Source: Hydractinia symbiolongicarpus
Taxonomy: Eukaryota; Cnidaria; Hydrozoa; Anthoathecata; Hydractiniidae
Assembly (NCBI RefSeq): GCF_029227915.1
Contig: NC_079889.1
Coordinates: 7,690,001 to 7,750,000, forward strand
DNA length: 60,000 bases
Direction: 5' to 3'
A program made the translations under genes and the position numbers. The notes beneath the pieces are model-generated. The model saw nothing but the letters and a program-made list of their open reading frames with translations, did not search any database and had not been told where the DNA came from. The stretch's first letter is position 1, and the number at the start of each line of letters is the position of its first letter. Below are positions 13,640-25,622 of this stretch, piece by piece.

Positions 13640-13756
13640 ACAGGCAAATGTAACTACCTTTACTGATTTGTTGTGTAGCAGACCAGACATAAAGATGCAA
13701 ATGTCACTAGCTTTACTGATTTGTTGACGTTGTAGCAGATTAGACATAAAGGTAGC
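13640..13756. repeat. two-copy tandem repeat, about 57 bp
   Basis: CTTTACTGATTTGTTG and the following TAGCAGA(C/T)(C/T)AGACATAAAG occur twice in direct order inside the left flank of the helicase transposon, followed by the palindrome AGGTAGCTAGCTACCT. It lies upstream of the transposase start and could be a subterminal binding region; that role is a guess. Confidence 0.5.
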
Positions 13757-13993
13757 TAGCTACCTTTTCGCTAAGGTAATGCAATAAGTAATAAGCCTTT
13801 TTTTTCCTTCTGTATATGAAACAGCCTACTATGTTTAAACTACTTTATGTTGAGTGTACAAAGGAATATAGTAACTATATTGTTTTTTTGTTTTAGTTTA
13901 GCTAGTTACATATTGCTAAGTTAGTAGTGATAACAGTGCAAATGTTTCAAGTCAGTTTTGGAGTACTTTTGTCAATGTCATCTTCACATTGTA

Positions 13994-15490
13994 ATGGCTG
14001 AAGTTGTTAATACACCAACAAAGATATATACTAAACATGCCACGTTACCTAAAAATGAAGTGCTTTGTCGGTTATGCTGTATTGTCACTGCTCAAAACCA
14101 TGTGACAAAATGTTTTTCAAAAAGTGGAGAAAAAATTTACCTAACATTTAAAATTGAGCAAACATGTGGAATAAGAGTGTCACAAGATGATGGAATGTCT
14201 GATGCTATATGTCGTAAATGTATATCGTTTATTCAAAAAATGCATGAATACCGATGTCAGTGCCAAAAAAATCAAAGTTTACATAGACAAAATGTTTCAG
14301 TTAAACGTTGTGCAGTTTCTTCACCAAGTAAAACCACATCTGTGGCAAAAAAGAAGCTTTTTGAAAATAAACCTGCTCTCTGTGATGTCACAAACATACA
14401 AAGAAATAAAGAAAATTGTGAAAATTCCATGGTAGACTTTGACCGTTTGGAACACTGTGCTCCATTTAAACCTGTGATGTGGCATTGCAAAGCGTCACTA
14501 TTGCAGTACAGTTATTCCCTGCTTTATGCACCTGAATCAGTCAAAGAAATTGGTACTCTTAAATATTTCAGGGAAAATTATAACCGAAAGGATGCGAAAC
14601 AGTCTAAAGTATTAGATTCATATGAAGGTAGTGAACAATTATTTTTAAGTACGGGTCGTGCCTACATAATCGTCGCATTAATGAAATTTCTGGGTATGAG
14701 CTCTCTAGAAGACAGACCATCAAATTATCCGTTTCCAGTACACATTACACAAGACAAAGAAAAGCAAAGAAGGTATTTTGATGATGTGTTAGGTACATTT
14801 GTTCAAAATTTTTTGTTCTAAAAAAATCCAAATGTCACAGGAGGGGATGATTATGTCAAGAACTATGGGTTATGTTCGATTTTTCTTACTATTTTAATTT
14901 TGCAAATGAAGGATACAGCCAAAGAGGGTGATGGTAAACGTAACCTTATTAATCAAAAGCTTTTGTTAACTGCATTCAGATCACTAGGAGGTTTTAGTAA
15001 GTATTCTATTGAAATGTTCGTTATCATTGCACAAATTGAATGTATGTTGACACCACGTTTATCAGAACAGTTTAAATATGGCTTTTTTGTTAATTGGAGA
15101 GGTGGTCCTGGAAATAATATGGAAGAAGATCTTGCTCAGGAAATTTGCAACAAGTTAAGCAAGAGCATTGTTCAAAGAATGGGCCCTAATAAAACTGTTC
15201 AATCTATTAGCAAGGTATGTAAAGCTGTAAGTGGTATCAGAGAAATTTCAGAAAATTATGACAACACATCAGGGATCCATCCTCTGTCAGTACAACATCA
15301 AACCCGTGATTCAAGTCAAGACGAAAAGGAAATGATTGCTGATCTGCTGACAATTAAGCCTTTTGACCATGCACCATTGCGCCACCATTCTAGTTTTCCG
15401 AATATAAGACAATCTCCACTTCGATATATCAACGTCATGGAACATCAAAAATGGATTAAAAAACATCTAAGTGAACTACCAGAAAATTAG
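13994..15490 (+). pseudogene. zinc-finger/DUF6589-like transposase candidate, one in-frame stop
   Basis: A 499-codon frame is interrupted only by a TAA at 14819-14821; reading continues in the same frame on both sides. The N-terminal part has a C-x2-C (CRLCC) and a later C-x2-C (CRKC) about 45 residues on, resembling ZAD-type or other treble-clef zinc fingers. The C-terminal part, from the KEGDGKRNL stretch through FSKYSIEMFVIIAQ to the GGPGNNMEEDLAQE region, resembles the uncharacterised DUF6589 family of fungal and cnidarian mobile-element proteins, recalled from memory. The stop codon lies 83 bases from the stop of the convergent helicase. The first ATG in good context is used. I infer a transposase or a DNA-binding subunit of the element; I cannot point to catalytic acids. 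Confidence 0.6.
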
Positions 15491-15573
15491 AAGTATATAA
15501 GTTATTTGTGATGGTTTTGGATGGGTTTTTTTCTACTTTATATATTTTACTAAACTTTTACATATATATGTTT

Positions 15574-17524
15574 TCAAAAATACTTTGACAAAATATTTTG
15601 AACTTCTTTAGCAATGTTCTCATGTAACATGGATAAATCAGGGGTACCTGTGTTTGATTGTGAGCTTGTGTAACAAATGTCAGCGGCAAGCTCTTTGGGA
15701 GTCCCAAACAAAAATATTGAATTTTCTTCACTAATGTTGGATAGGGCCATACATAGTTCCTTATTTAATTCATTTCTTAATTTTGCTGTTAAACGAGTTC
15801 TTACAGTGGTTGGTTTTTCTACCAATTCCACTTTTTCACAGATTAAACAACATTTTTCTTGAAGTTCGTGCTTGAAACCAAAATGTTTTTGAATATGCTC
15901 CCTTAGGCAAGTTGATGTCTGGCAGTACAATTTCATATTTTTATCCACATTTGTTTTATTTGCCGAAACATCGGAATTATTGTAAAACAAAATAGCTGTT
16001 GCAGGTTGCTCACTTCTGCCAGCTCGTCCTATTTCTTGAACATAAGCTTCAAGATTGCTGGGTGGGGTAATGTGGTAAACATCTTCTACATGTGAAATAT
16101 TAACACCCATTCCGAGCGCAGTGGTAGCAAAGATAACTCTGATCCATGAGTTCTTCTTAGAAATTTCCTTTATGATAATTTGTTTCATAGCTTTTGTCTG
16201 CGGTGCATGGTATTGACAAAACAAACGACTAGATGGTGTTTTTTCAAATCCCACGTATTGAAATGTGCTTAAAATTCTTTCAAATAGATTAAAGGCAAGA
16301 CCACAATATTTTAATTTCATATAAATGATTGTCATTGGAAATTGTTCTCTTACTGAATTTAATGAATTTGCTATAGGTAACAATATATTCTCATAGCTTT
16401 CGAATCCAGAAGCATTACTTTTGCGGATCTTTTTGTCAAGAAATATGTTTTTGCGGTTGGGATTTACTCTGATAACTTTTGCTGTTGACATATTCAATGA
16501 CTTCACTAAACTTGTTATATGATGAGGTGAGGCTTTTGGAAAATAAGTGCGCACTGTGGAAAGTTCTTTAAAATCTTTTCTAAATTCTTCTCCCCTGAAA
16601 TGTATATTTAGATATTTTATTGGTTAATTTTTTTTTATATAAAAGTACATAGTCCTTTTTAGAGCAGCATCTTATTAATTTATTTTGTTATATATTTTTT
16701 ATTAATTATTTTCTTTGTCAACCTGACAAAGAAATAATCGAAACGTAAAATCAAAATGAAATGAATAGTTTTTTTTGACTCCATATGTATAGCTAGCTAT
16801 TCGAGGTAATTTAATGACATGACCAGCTATTGTACAAAAACCCAATCAGGACTTGCACCCGAACTGCAGAGTTGCAGGTAGCTTATCTACTTTAGGTTTT
16901 CCACAATACAGTACACATAGCTAGTCATAACATTGTAAATTACTTTAACTTAGTCAAAAATGTTTCTAAGATGTAGCTAACTTGTTCTTAAATATATGTA
17001 TGAGAAGAAAAAAACTGTATATATATACTTACCAAAATTCTACACAATGGGCCTCGTCAATAACAATTCCAACAACATTATCTTGATACACAGTTGACTT
17101 TAATAAATTTCTGCCTTGCTCGGAAAGTATTGCCTCTGGATGAGCGAAGAGTAGATTTATATCCCCTTCTTGCACCTTTTTTGATATATTGATTTCTTCA
17201 TGAGTTTTCATTTCGGCAAACAAACTTTCATAAGAGCTTGTGGAACTATTATTGCAATGAAGTGACATTGCTGAAATACCAACACTGTTTAAAAACTGCA
17301 CTTGGTCTTCTATAATTGAAGATAAAGGACACACCACAATAACAATATTCCTTGTACTTTTTTGTGGTATAACGTCAGGAAGAAGTTGAAAAATTAACGA
17401 CAGCTACAACATCCCTGCCCTTTAAAAGAGCTTCAAAACATTGAACTTGTTTAGGCTTAAAGCAGTGAGAAGGAAAACCTTCGTGCAAATTAAATACAAA
17501 ATCCAAACGTTTCAACACATCCAT
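15574..17524 (-). pseudogene. RecQ-family DNA helicase, Walker A deleted
   Basis: Minus-strand gene with one intron at 16595-17032 (donor GTAAGT, acceptor TTTCAG) that splits the Trp codon following DEAHCVEF. Motif II (DEAH) is near 17045. After the intron come a helicase C domain with ATTALGMGVN, the motif VI signature QEIGRAGR, and a RecQ-type zinc-binding region with paired cysteines (CQTSTC, CCLIC). RecQ enzymes unwind DNA 3' to 5' using ATP. In this copy the N-terminal part reads KGRDVVAVV and then shifts frame directly into the sequence that normally follows the P-loop Lys, so the ATP-binding Walker A segment is absent and a stop follows. The gene is therefore inactive as sequenced. It faces the DUF6589-like gene tail to tail within shared terminal repeats, implying a role in transposition. 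Confidence 0.75.
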
Positions 17525-17673
17525 CTTTTGGCTATCTCCTATCTCGCTTGTATTAATGTGTCTCTGTTAAAGCTTGAGACGAGCGTCAAATTTGCATCTC
17601 ATTATCTCTGGAATTTCAAAAATGCCCAGTATATCTGGGCATTTTTGTATCACATGACCAGCCTGTTCCAGGG

Positions 17674-18047
17674 TCATTGTAATTTTTTAGCTTTGGAGCA
17701 AGATATAAGTGTGCGCATTTCGGTAGGTGGAAAATATAAACAAAAAATTACAGTAATCAACGAAATTCATCACGATTAAAATAGGATACTTTATTTGGAT
17801 GAGAAGAATATACTAAAAAAAATATATACTAAAAAAATATCTGCTAATTTTTTGAACTGGCTTCTGAAAATATCTATGAACTTCAAATTTTAGTTCATAT
17901 AATACTGCTTTGACCTACCGTAATGCACACACATCCACAAAAATTTATAAACTGTCGTGAATTTTTGTAATTATTTGCATGTCATCTGTATGATAAACAA
18001 AGCTTGCATAATTCACATCGACTTCAATAAAGTCATCTAACTCCAAC
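17674..18047. other. intergenic DNA, nothing recognised
   Basis: AT-rich, with a short direct repeat of TATACTAAAAAAAT near 17810-17835. No gene. Confidence 0.35.
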
Positions 18048-18205
18048 CAATGTGCTGACGAAAGCAAAAACTTATTTCTGCCATTTTGTTGCTTTTGTGA
18101 CGTAGTATAAGTGTGCTAAGTTTGATTTAATTTGGACAAGCCTATAAAGAGTTACTGAGGGGGTGGGCGGATTCAGTCCCTGGTCATAGTATGTTCGAAT
18201 AAATT
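18048..18205. mobile_element. decayed fragment of the 8126-8814 MITE family
   Basis: The run TGTGCTGACG(A)AAGCAAAAA..., GCCATTTTGTT, TATAAGTGTGC(T)AAGTTTGATT and GGTCATAGTATGTTCGAA matches 8636-8790 of the piggyBac-type MITE in the same order. The G/C runs are eroded and no TTAA ends remain. Confidence 0.6.
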
Positions 18206-20602
18206 CGATTCTGAACAGATTCTGAATAGATTCTGAACTTACTCAATTTGGTCCCAGGGTGTTTCTAGTTAACAACACAGTAAAAAATGACTGACGTCAC
18301 CACGTGTTTTTTAAGTTATTTAGCCTCAAAGCTATGATTACATTGTAATAGCTTCATTAAATCAAATTTTGGCGATTTGTGTCAAATATATATACATGTT
18401 ATTTACATCATGACATTCAATTTGACCATTAACATTTGAGATGTTTTTGATGACTTCAAAAATAATATTCACTTTGCCAAGCACAGGCAGACACAACTTT
18501 TGTATCATTATAGAGATTTGGTTGTCCTTAAAATCTTGCTTGTTTGCTGTTTTTTGAATAACCTACACAATTTCTTGCAGACTACAAAAAGTTCGAGGCA
18601 ATATTTTTTAACATTCCAGTATTTCACTGATTTACGACCCAACGAGTTAAAATGTCTTGACTCACATTATTTTTCTCTAAAGTAGAAGTATAGCTAAATA
18701 AAAAAGTTGTAAACAAATCTTTCAGCAAATGAATGACGAAAACAACAGAGCACGCCGCAAAAACGCAATTCAAGCAGCCGCCATATTAATTGTTGGCTTT
18801 CCGTTTTCCGACTCGTAGTTTTGTTGCAGGGTTGGTCGATTGGCAGATTATTTTTATTACATTTTCGTCACACAAAAAAATATGATTTTACTGTCTACTT
18901 TGGTCTTCTCGTGAGCCTTGCTTAACTGTATTACGCTGGGTTTATTTTTTGTACCTCTGGCACATGCATATTACATTGGTTCCACTTCAGAAATGCTGTT
19001 TGTTGTCGTTCTTAGATACATATAAATGAATATGGTAGCCGCTTGAAGTGCGCTATCGCGGCTTAATTTGTTGTTTTGATTATTTGTAGTTAAGGTTGGA
19101 CTTTTTGGCTCTTGTAAATAATCGGAAGTGTACATGGAGCCATCAGAATATGTAATATCTGACTTACAGTTCTTCCACGATCATTTTAAGGCCTGGGTTA
19201 CACTCCAGGCTTTTATAAACGCGAGATATGCTCCCTTAAAGAGCTTATACTTTTAAGGGTTTTTTTGGAAAATCGCACGCTTATATTAGTAGTGAAAGTA
19301 AAACGGGTAATAAGATGGGTTATCATTTTCTAAAAATTCTGCGGGATATTGTCTGTTAGACAAGGAAATAAATGCAAAAGTATTAAACTTTTTTGTCACC
19401 CTTGGACCAAAAAGTTTACATTCTCTGCTGGACACGTGTATAAACACCACAGACTTTGTATAAACTGATAAACTAATTACTGCCCTTTCCAAAATGTTAC
19501 AATATTTGTGCGTGTTTAGTGGCAAATAAGTATGCGAAAGATCAATAAAGACATGATGTGTTGGCTAGGGTAATAAATCAAAACAAACATAGGGAAAATC
19601 AGTAAAAGGATAATTATCAGACCAGAATGAACAGGCATTTCTTAGCCAATCAGATTACAGAATGACTTTGGACAGTCCTAATAATGGCGGTATTTTGGCG
19701 GAAAAAATGACAACAGTAATCAAACGTTGAAATCTTTCATCTTAAAACTTTGTGTATTTTGAAAGTAAGGTGAAAAAGCCTTTAGGTGAGATATCTATAC
19801 ATTACTTTAATCATTAATTTGTAAGTCTAGCTTCCTTGAAGCATAATTAGCTAGTATAAGTTTGGAAAGTTCTTCTGGCAGCTATATATACAGCTAGAAT
19901 AGGGAGATATTTACATGTGCTGTCCTAGATAAAATTATATATTTAGCAGTCAGGCATCCTCTCGGGCGCGTTGTCACATGACTGGAAAAAAATTACAATT
20001 TTCTGTTTTTAATTTGAGGAATGGAAAGTATATATAGCTTTAGCTAGCTACTGTGAAAACTAAACTTTGAACATATTTTATTGTGTCTGGAGGGAATATG
20101 GTAACTGAATTAGTTAATAAAGTCTAGTTAGTAAGAAAGTACAGCTTACTTCAATCAACGACTTTCATCGTGTTGCAGTGGTGTTTATACCCCTTGCTCT
20201 GGTTTTTTTTTGAGATTTTGTGCACCGTCCGAAGTTACAAGATGTCCGATTACTGATGTAGATGCACTTTCTGGATGCACACTACTTTAATTATTTTTTA
20301 AATAAAGAGTACATTCGTTAAGTTACGATCCGGATGTCTCTTTGGAAAAACACCAAAGATGCGAGCAGGTTCATCTGATCACGTTTTATGGGGATATTAT
20401 AAATCATTTTGTCAAAACTAATTGCAAAAACATTGTAGCAATTTCTAGTTAAATTTTTCATTTAAAAACTTTATTCAGCTCGGTTTTTCTTGCGCACTCT
20501 TTGTAAAAACAAAACAATCAAATATTTATATTTTATTCTACAAAACTGTCGTGCAGTTAGCCAATAACAGTGCTCAATAAACATACAAGTTTAGAGCTTA
20601 TT
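18206..20602. other. intergenic DNA, no supported gene
   Basis: Only short frames without domains. A somewhat GC-richer patch near 18730-18840 might be a promoter region; nothing confirms it. Confidence 0.3.
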
Positions 20603-20681
20603 AGTAAAGGAAGTAAAAATTAACTTGACATTGGTATCGGAGTACCGAACCAATGTCAAGTTAATTTTTACTTCCTTTACT
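20603..20681. repeat. perfect 33-bp inverted repeat with 13-base loop
   Basis: AGTAAAGGAAGTAAAAATTA opens the left arm (20603-20635). The right arm (20649-20681) is its perfect reverse complement, with ATCGGAGTACCGA between them. The structure could be the remains of a foldback element, an excision footprint, or an RNA hairpin. Confidence 0.85.
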
Positions 20682-20892
20682 ATTTTATTCTACATACAAC
20701 TTGACAGATATTTCGCCATGTTTGTTGTGTTTTTCAGAGAAAAACAGAATTTCCACCTTGCCATTGTTCTTATTTTTTTTTTATTTTTAAAAAAAATTCA
20801 GCCTCATTGTTCTTATAGAAAAAAGTGTAAATAGTTACGAGCCACGTCTATGAATTTCATGTATTTTATATTTTATTTTAGTTTCAAACAGC

Positions 20893-22934
20893 ATGTCTTT
20901 GTTAGATCCACTCACCTGTAGATTTGCAAAAGTGTATGTGTATGAGTTGTTGATGAAGGATAGTGATAGACTGGGGAAGAACTTTAAAACAGAACAAGTT
21001 TTGAGATTTGCACTTGGGAAAACATCTGCTGAAAAAAAAAACATGTTTTAGAGTCGTTTTCATCGGAAGCCTGGAATAAGCTAACTTCTGGAGATAAACA
21101 AAACATTGCCTTTTGGATTGTAAAGCATGCTTAACAAATGAAAATTATAGGGTACCACTATCCTATTTTCCAGTAAAAGTAAGCTATCTGAAAAAAAGAG
21201 CGATAGAGGCTGTACCCTATAAATCAACAAAAAGCTTTGTTAGACATCACCAAATCTACCATCAAATCATCAGACCAAAAGTTTGAGAAGCAACACAGTG
21301 TAACATTTGAAAAGGCTGTTAGTTTATGTTGCAGCACAAAGAGAGCTGAGAAACAAATAGATATTTGTAGGAGTGTGAAGAAAGATATAGAAAATCAGTG
21401 GAAAGAAACATCTGTATCAAGGTATTTTTTCATTGTGACTAAAGTTATTAAGATATATATAGCAAAAAATATTGTATTTAAAGTTTTCAGTCAGCATAAG
21501 TAAAATAAAAATTATTCAAAGTTGCATTTATATTTTGTATAACATTACCACTCAATATTGATTATTATTTGTTAATAATTTTTTAATATTTTTCTCAGAC
21601 TGTTTGGTTCAACATTGTCAAAAAGGCAATACAATGAACAAAAAATGACTAAATCGTTTGAAAGTCGTGAATGTGCCCTCCAACGCACATTGAATGAAAA
21701 AGAAGTTATAGATGCTGGATTAAAGAGACCTCATGACCATGTTTGCAACCTTATAACTTTAGTTGGGATTCAGCTGGCTGTCTCACTAAAGTTACCAATT
21801 TGCCAGATGGTGATTAGGTTAATTTCACTCAGTTAGCTAAGGTTTTTAACTTACTTAACTCAAAAGGTGAAACTCCTAAAAATGCTGGACATATTGTCAA
21901 GAAATTTTTAAATAAAAATGGTTGTGACTTGAACCGATTTGCTACATTCTCGTCAAAGCCAAGAATCAGAAAACTGAAAAGGAGGTATACATTATACGAT
22001 GCTTTAAACCCATTATTTTCTAGTAAAGAAATGTAGGAGGAATTGAATTTTTTTTTACATGAAAAATTAAATATGCACTTGTGCAAATTTATCTGGATTT
22101 ATGAGTAAGTTACTAAAAATAGAAATTTATACGGATTGCGTTTACACTAAATTTTGCAAATTTAAACGGATTCAGCATGAAAACGATAAAAAATAACAAC
22201 TGAAAAGTTTCAGAATTTTTTTCCCCAGATTCGTTTGAATCCGTAATAATTGCTTAAATCCGTATAAATTTCTAATTTAAACCTATATATACAATAACGC
22301 ATATACCGTAATGCTTCGAATAAACGCCCGGGGCGTTAAATTATTGACATTTTGACGGGGGCTTCTATTCGAGGGGGGCGTTTAAAAGAGGTGGCGTTTA
22401 TTAAATTTTTTACACTTCGTCTCTTTTTCAGTTTTTAAGGATACCTATAATATATATCTTTACAACAGAAAATAAAAGATATTCACATGTTTTAGAGAAT
22501 GAACTTCAAAAGTGAAAAGCTAAATTTCCAAACTTAAACCTAAGATTTAGTAAAAAAGTAAGTAAGTAAGTATACTTTTACTATCGCCTCGCATAAACTC
22601 CCTTATGAGAGAGGGGCGTCTACTCGAGGGGGGCTTTTATTTAAAAAATAACTGAAAAGGAGGGACGTCTATTCGAAGGGTGGCGTTTAATAGAAGGGGG
22701 CGTTTATTCGAAGCATTACGTTATCTGAATAACGGAGTGTAAACGAATAAAATATGGCTGTTTTCAAACTATTTGAATCCGTAAAAGTGCTTAAGTGTAA
22801 ACGCAGCATTTATTGACTGGAGGTTTTAAAAAAGATGTTTTCATATTTTAAGACTTACTGGTACTGATGTTACAATGCCAACAGAAGAGCAGGATACTGA
22901 GGTGACAAGTAGATTAAAAGATCTTATTCACAAG
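20893..22934 (+). pseudogene. 5' exons of a SET8-like multi-exon gene, decayed
   Basis: Exons in order: about 20881-21421 (ATG at 20893 after a TTTTAG acceptor; frameshifted at an A-run near 21035 and stopped by TAG at 21049-21051; its 3' end is a donor after TCAAG), 21599-21984 (acceptor CTCAG, donor AG|GTATAC) and 22853-22934. Codon phase is kept across the 21421/21599 and 21984/22853 junctions. The 21599-21984 exon has a frameshift before an SWDSAGCLT-like segment and then an in-frame TAG after PDGD. The encoded region is basic and has no domain I can name. I recall similar multi-copy proteins in cnidarians, without certainty. A MITE (22307-22720) occupies the intron before the last of these exons. 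The gene continues in phase into the exon at 23310. Confidence 0.5.
22307..22720. mobile_element. foldback MITE in an intron
   Basis: Begins CGTAATGCTTCGAATAAACG and ends with the matching CGTTTATTCGAAGCATTACG. Additional inverted copies of GGGGGCGTTTA and TCGAGGGGGGC lie inward from each end. The element is 414 bp with no gene. The target duplication is not clear. Confidence 0.7.
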
Positions 22935-23309
22935 GTACATTTTTGAAGTAGATTTTTATGTTGTTGAATTTGTTTCTAGGTTCTATATTTGTTACTGGAT
23001 ATGCAAGTTTATAAGAACTTTGTCACAATTTTAGTAGAAATTTTCGAAAGAAATTTTGGTTATTTATCAGAATGGCTGCTTGATGAAATTTAAAAACTAG
23101 ATATTTTTTGAATTCGTTAAATTAGTACACATTTTTTTATACGAAACACGATTTTAAGAAATACGAAGCAAAGATTATAGTTAACGTAACACGCGAAATA
23201 TAGGAGTTTCTTACAAAAAATTGTATATTGATTTTTTAAACAAGGTATTTATTTAATCGGAGAATGCTTAGTTCCACAAATTTTAACCTTGCATGATGTT
23301 AAAATTTAG

Positions 23310-25389
23310 ACCAACAAGATTACAGTTCAAGGTAAGAAAAGCATCGCATTAATATATTAGATCACGCACCAGGAGATCTCATATATGCACGACAAAGTGG
23401 TGGAAGTATTGCCTATTTGATGTGTGCTCACTTTTGTGAGCCACTGATTATCCGAAAGCCATTTGATAATGAATTTAGTGTCGAAACATTTAAAGATGAA
23501 GAAGTGGCTTATTTTATAAGTAAAATTAAGAGCAGTATTTTGCGCAAACATCTGGAAATGTTTACCCCAACGAGTGTTAAATTTTTCGTACTGGCCCTAA
23601 GAAGAAAATATTGGTCTAATGTTAAGCTTAATTTTACAAAATGGAAGAGATTCAGAAAAGAAGGGTCTAGCATGATTCAAATGTGTAAAGATTAGTAAGT
23701 TTGCTGCTACTACTGTTTTTATATACGTTTTCACTCAAAAGCAGCACAGGATGTGCAAAAACCTAATCTTGAACCCCTAATAAAGTATATACATATTGGC
23801 TTTGTTTAAAAATTCCTTTTTCTTTCTTTCTAGCAATGATTTTTCTGTTACCTCGGTGAGTGTTTTGTATTTATGTTTTACTTTAGAAAAAATGGAAAAC
23901 CATGTCATACTTTTTTAATTTTTCTGTTCCCGTACAAATTGTTATTGATATGAAGTTTCAAAGATATTTTAAAGGTCTATCTATATAGAGCTATCTAGAG
24001 AACGAAAAATTATAGTGATAAATACGAGTCAGAAAAATACATAGTTTATGACGGTATGTATCTCTTTACGTGTTTTTCTGACAACTCGATATTTAATAGC
24101 CTGAGCAAAGAAATAAAGATAATGACCTCCATCACACTAGTCAAACCAGCGATTACGAAGAAGAGGTAAAACAAATTAATGCTGTTTTGAAAACAGAGCT
24201 TGTATGCATTATTACCGACTATCATTATGTATATTTTAGTCAAGTAGCGCCAACCAAGACTTATCGCAAAAAGACAATGCCAAATCTGTGGTCTGCGTCA
24301 AGCAAACGAAGGTAATTTAGATGCAATGAATTTTGAAAAAAAAATATCACTTAAATAAAATCTTACCTAAAAAATCCAAATTATGTTGTGGTTGTAGAAC
24401 TATGAATTAAGAAAGGCTACCGTCTATGTACCACCAACAGTATGCGACACTCCATCATTTATGCATGACTGAAGTGATTTTTTTGTTTGTTTTTATTTGG
24501 TTTGGTCTGCGAGCATACTAGATTGAATAGTCAGAATGACTTAAAATTTGAATTTAGCCAAACGAGGTGAAGCAACAGAATCCAAAAGCATCAGAGGTAA
24601 TAATATGGTTCTAATCATCATTAAGTCATCGAGCTACCTTTTTTTTACTAAACACATTCCATTTTGGAATGTTATAGGTTCTCCAATCTTGTAACGACCA
24701 TTTTACACGTCCAAAAGAAGTAAGTAACACGGAGCCGGCATTACACTGAATAATCATGCTGTTTACTCTTTAAATGTTATGATTGTATCAAATAAAAGTA
24801 TTACTATTTAGGAACAGGCTTTGGGGGATGAGCAATGTTGCTTGACAAATGTAGATCCCTCAAGCAATTTCATTTGCAAAAAGATCGACAGTTATATAGG
24901 TAGATCGCTAGTTCATGCAGTCTGTAACAAACTCTTCCAAATATCTTCCAATGTGAGCACGCTGGTAATAAAACACTGATCAATTTTGTTGATATTCTAG
25001 GCCATGGTGTATTTGCATTAAAAAAATTCATACCTGGCGACTTTCTTCTCCAGTATCCTGGATGTTTAGTGACCGCGGAAAAGGGTGATAAACTGGAAAA
25101 ATACTATGAAAAGAAAGGAAAAGGATGCTATCTTTACTTTTTTAATTACCATGGAAAAAAATTATGGTAAGAATTTCGTTGGATTATCAAAAGTACGCTG
25201 ATGCACCTTTCTACACATTTTTTAAATATATTTTTAGTGTGGATGCTACAAAAAACAATCGGTTGGGCAAATTTGTCAATGACAGCCAGAAGTCCTACGC
25301 CAACAGCGTAATGAAAGTAAAGAGTTTGGTGGGAAACCTTTTCTTTGCTTATACGCATTGAAAACTATTGAGAAAGGTTCAGAGATCAG
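23310..25389 (+). pseudogene. SET8/KMT5A-like SET-domain protein, 3' exons
   Basis: Exons 23310-23331, 23361-23694, 23834-23855, 24240-24311, 24558-24596, 24678-24719, 24812-24899, 25001-25166 and 25238-25389. Each is bounded by AG/GT sites and the phases join without a break. The last two hold the SET domain: GHGVFALKKFIPGDF (the usual G-x-G-V-F-A start), GCYLYFFNYHGKK, then VDATKNNRLGKFVNDS. SET8-family enzymes monomethylate histone H4 Lys20 and read VDATxxxxRLGRLINHS here, so the His of the NHS motif is Asp. After KVK near 25318 the frame shifts by one base; the expected continuation (LCLYALKTIEKGSEI) is in another frame. No exon for the C-terminal YDYG segment was found before the transposase at 25,623. 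A decayed or diverged paralogue is likely. Confidence 0.65.
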
Positions 25390-25622
25390 GTAACTATCTC
25401 TAACAAAGAAATGTAAACAATTAAATCCTATCATCAATTATTACATTTTTTACAATTTCTATTTCTACCCAAGTTCCCTGAAAAAATACACAGAGAGTTA
25501 AATACAACACTTATAAATAACATTCTGATGACAAAAGATATCCCTATATCAAGAAAAAGTTCTTAGTATATATATTATATGTATGTGATATTATATATGT
25601 GTGTATATACATTGTTCCATGT

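Larger units (their letters stand above)
13378..17673. mobile_element. helicase-encoding DNA transposon with TIRs
   Basis: CCCTGGAACAGGCTGGTCA at 13378-13396 matches the reverse complement of TGACCAGCCTGTTCCAGGG at 17655-17673, and similarity continues for several bases inward. Both ends carry hairpin-forming sequence. On the left, 13322-13346 is the imperfect complement of 13371-13393. On the right, a 13-bp arm hairpin with a 5-base loop lies at about 17618-17648. Between the ends are exactly two convergent genes: a zinc-finger/DUF6589-like gene and a RecQ-family helicase. Helicase-bearing Academ-type transposons are the nearest known parallel, a tentative comparison. I could not define a target duplication, and the true left end may be 13322. 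Confidence 0.65.

Noticed and set aside
25164-25361. Single uninterrupted plus-strand frame across the SET exons
   Set aside because: It reads through the intron 25167-25237; the spliced reading restores the conserved order of SET motifs.
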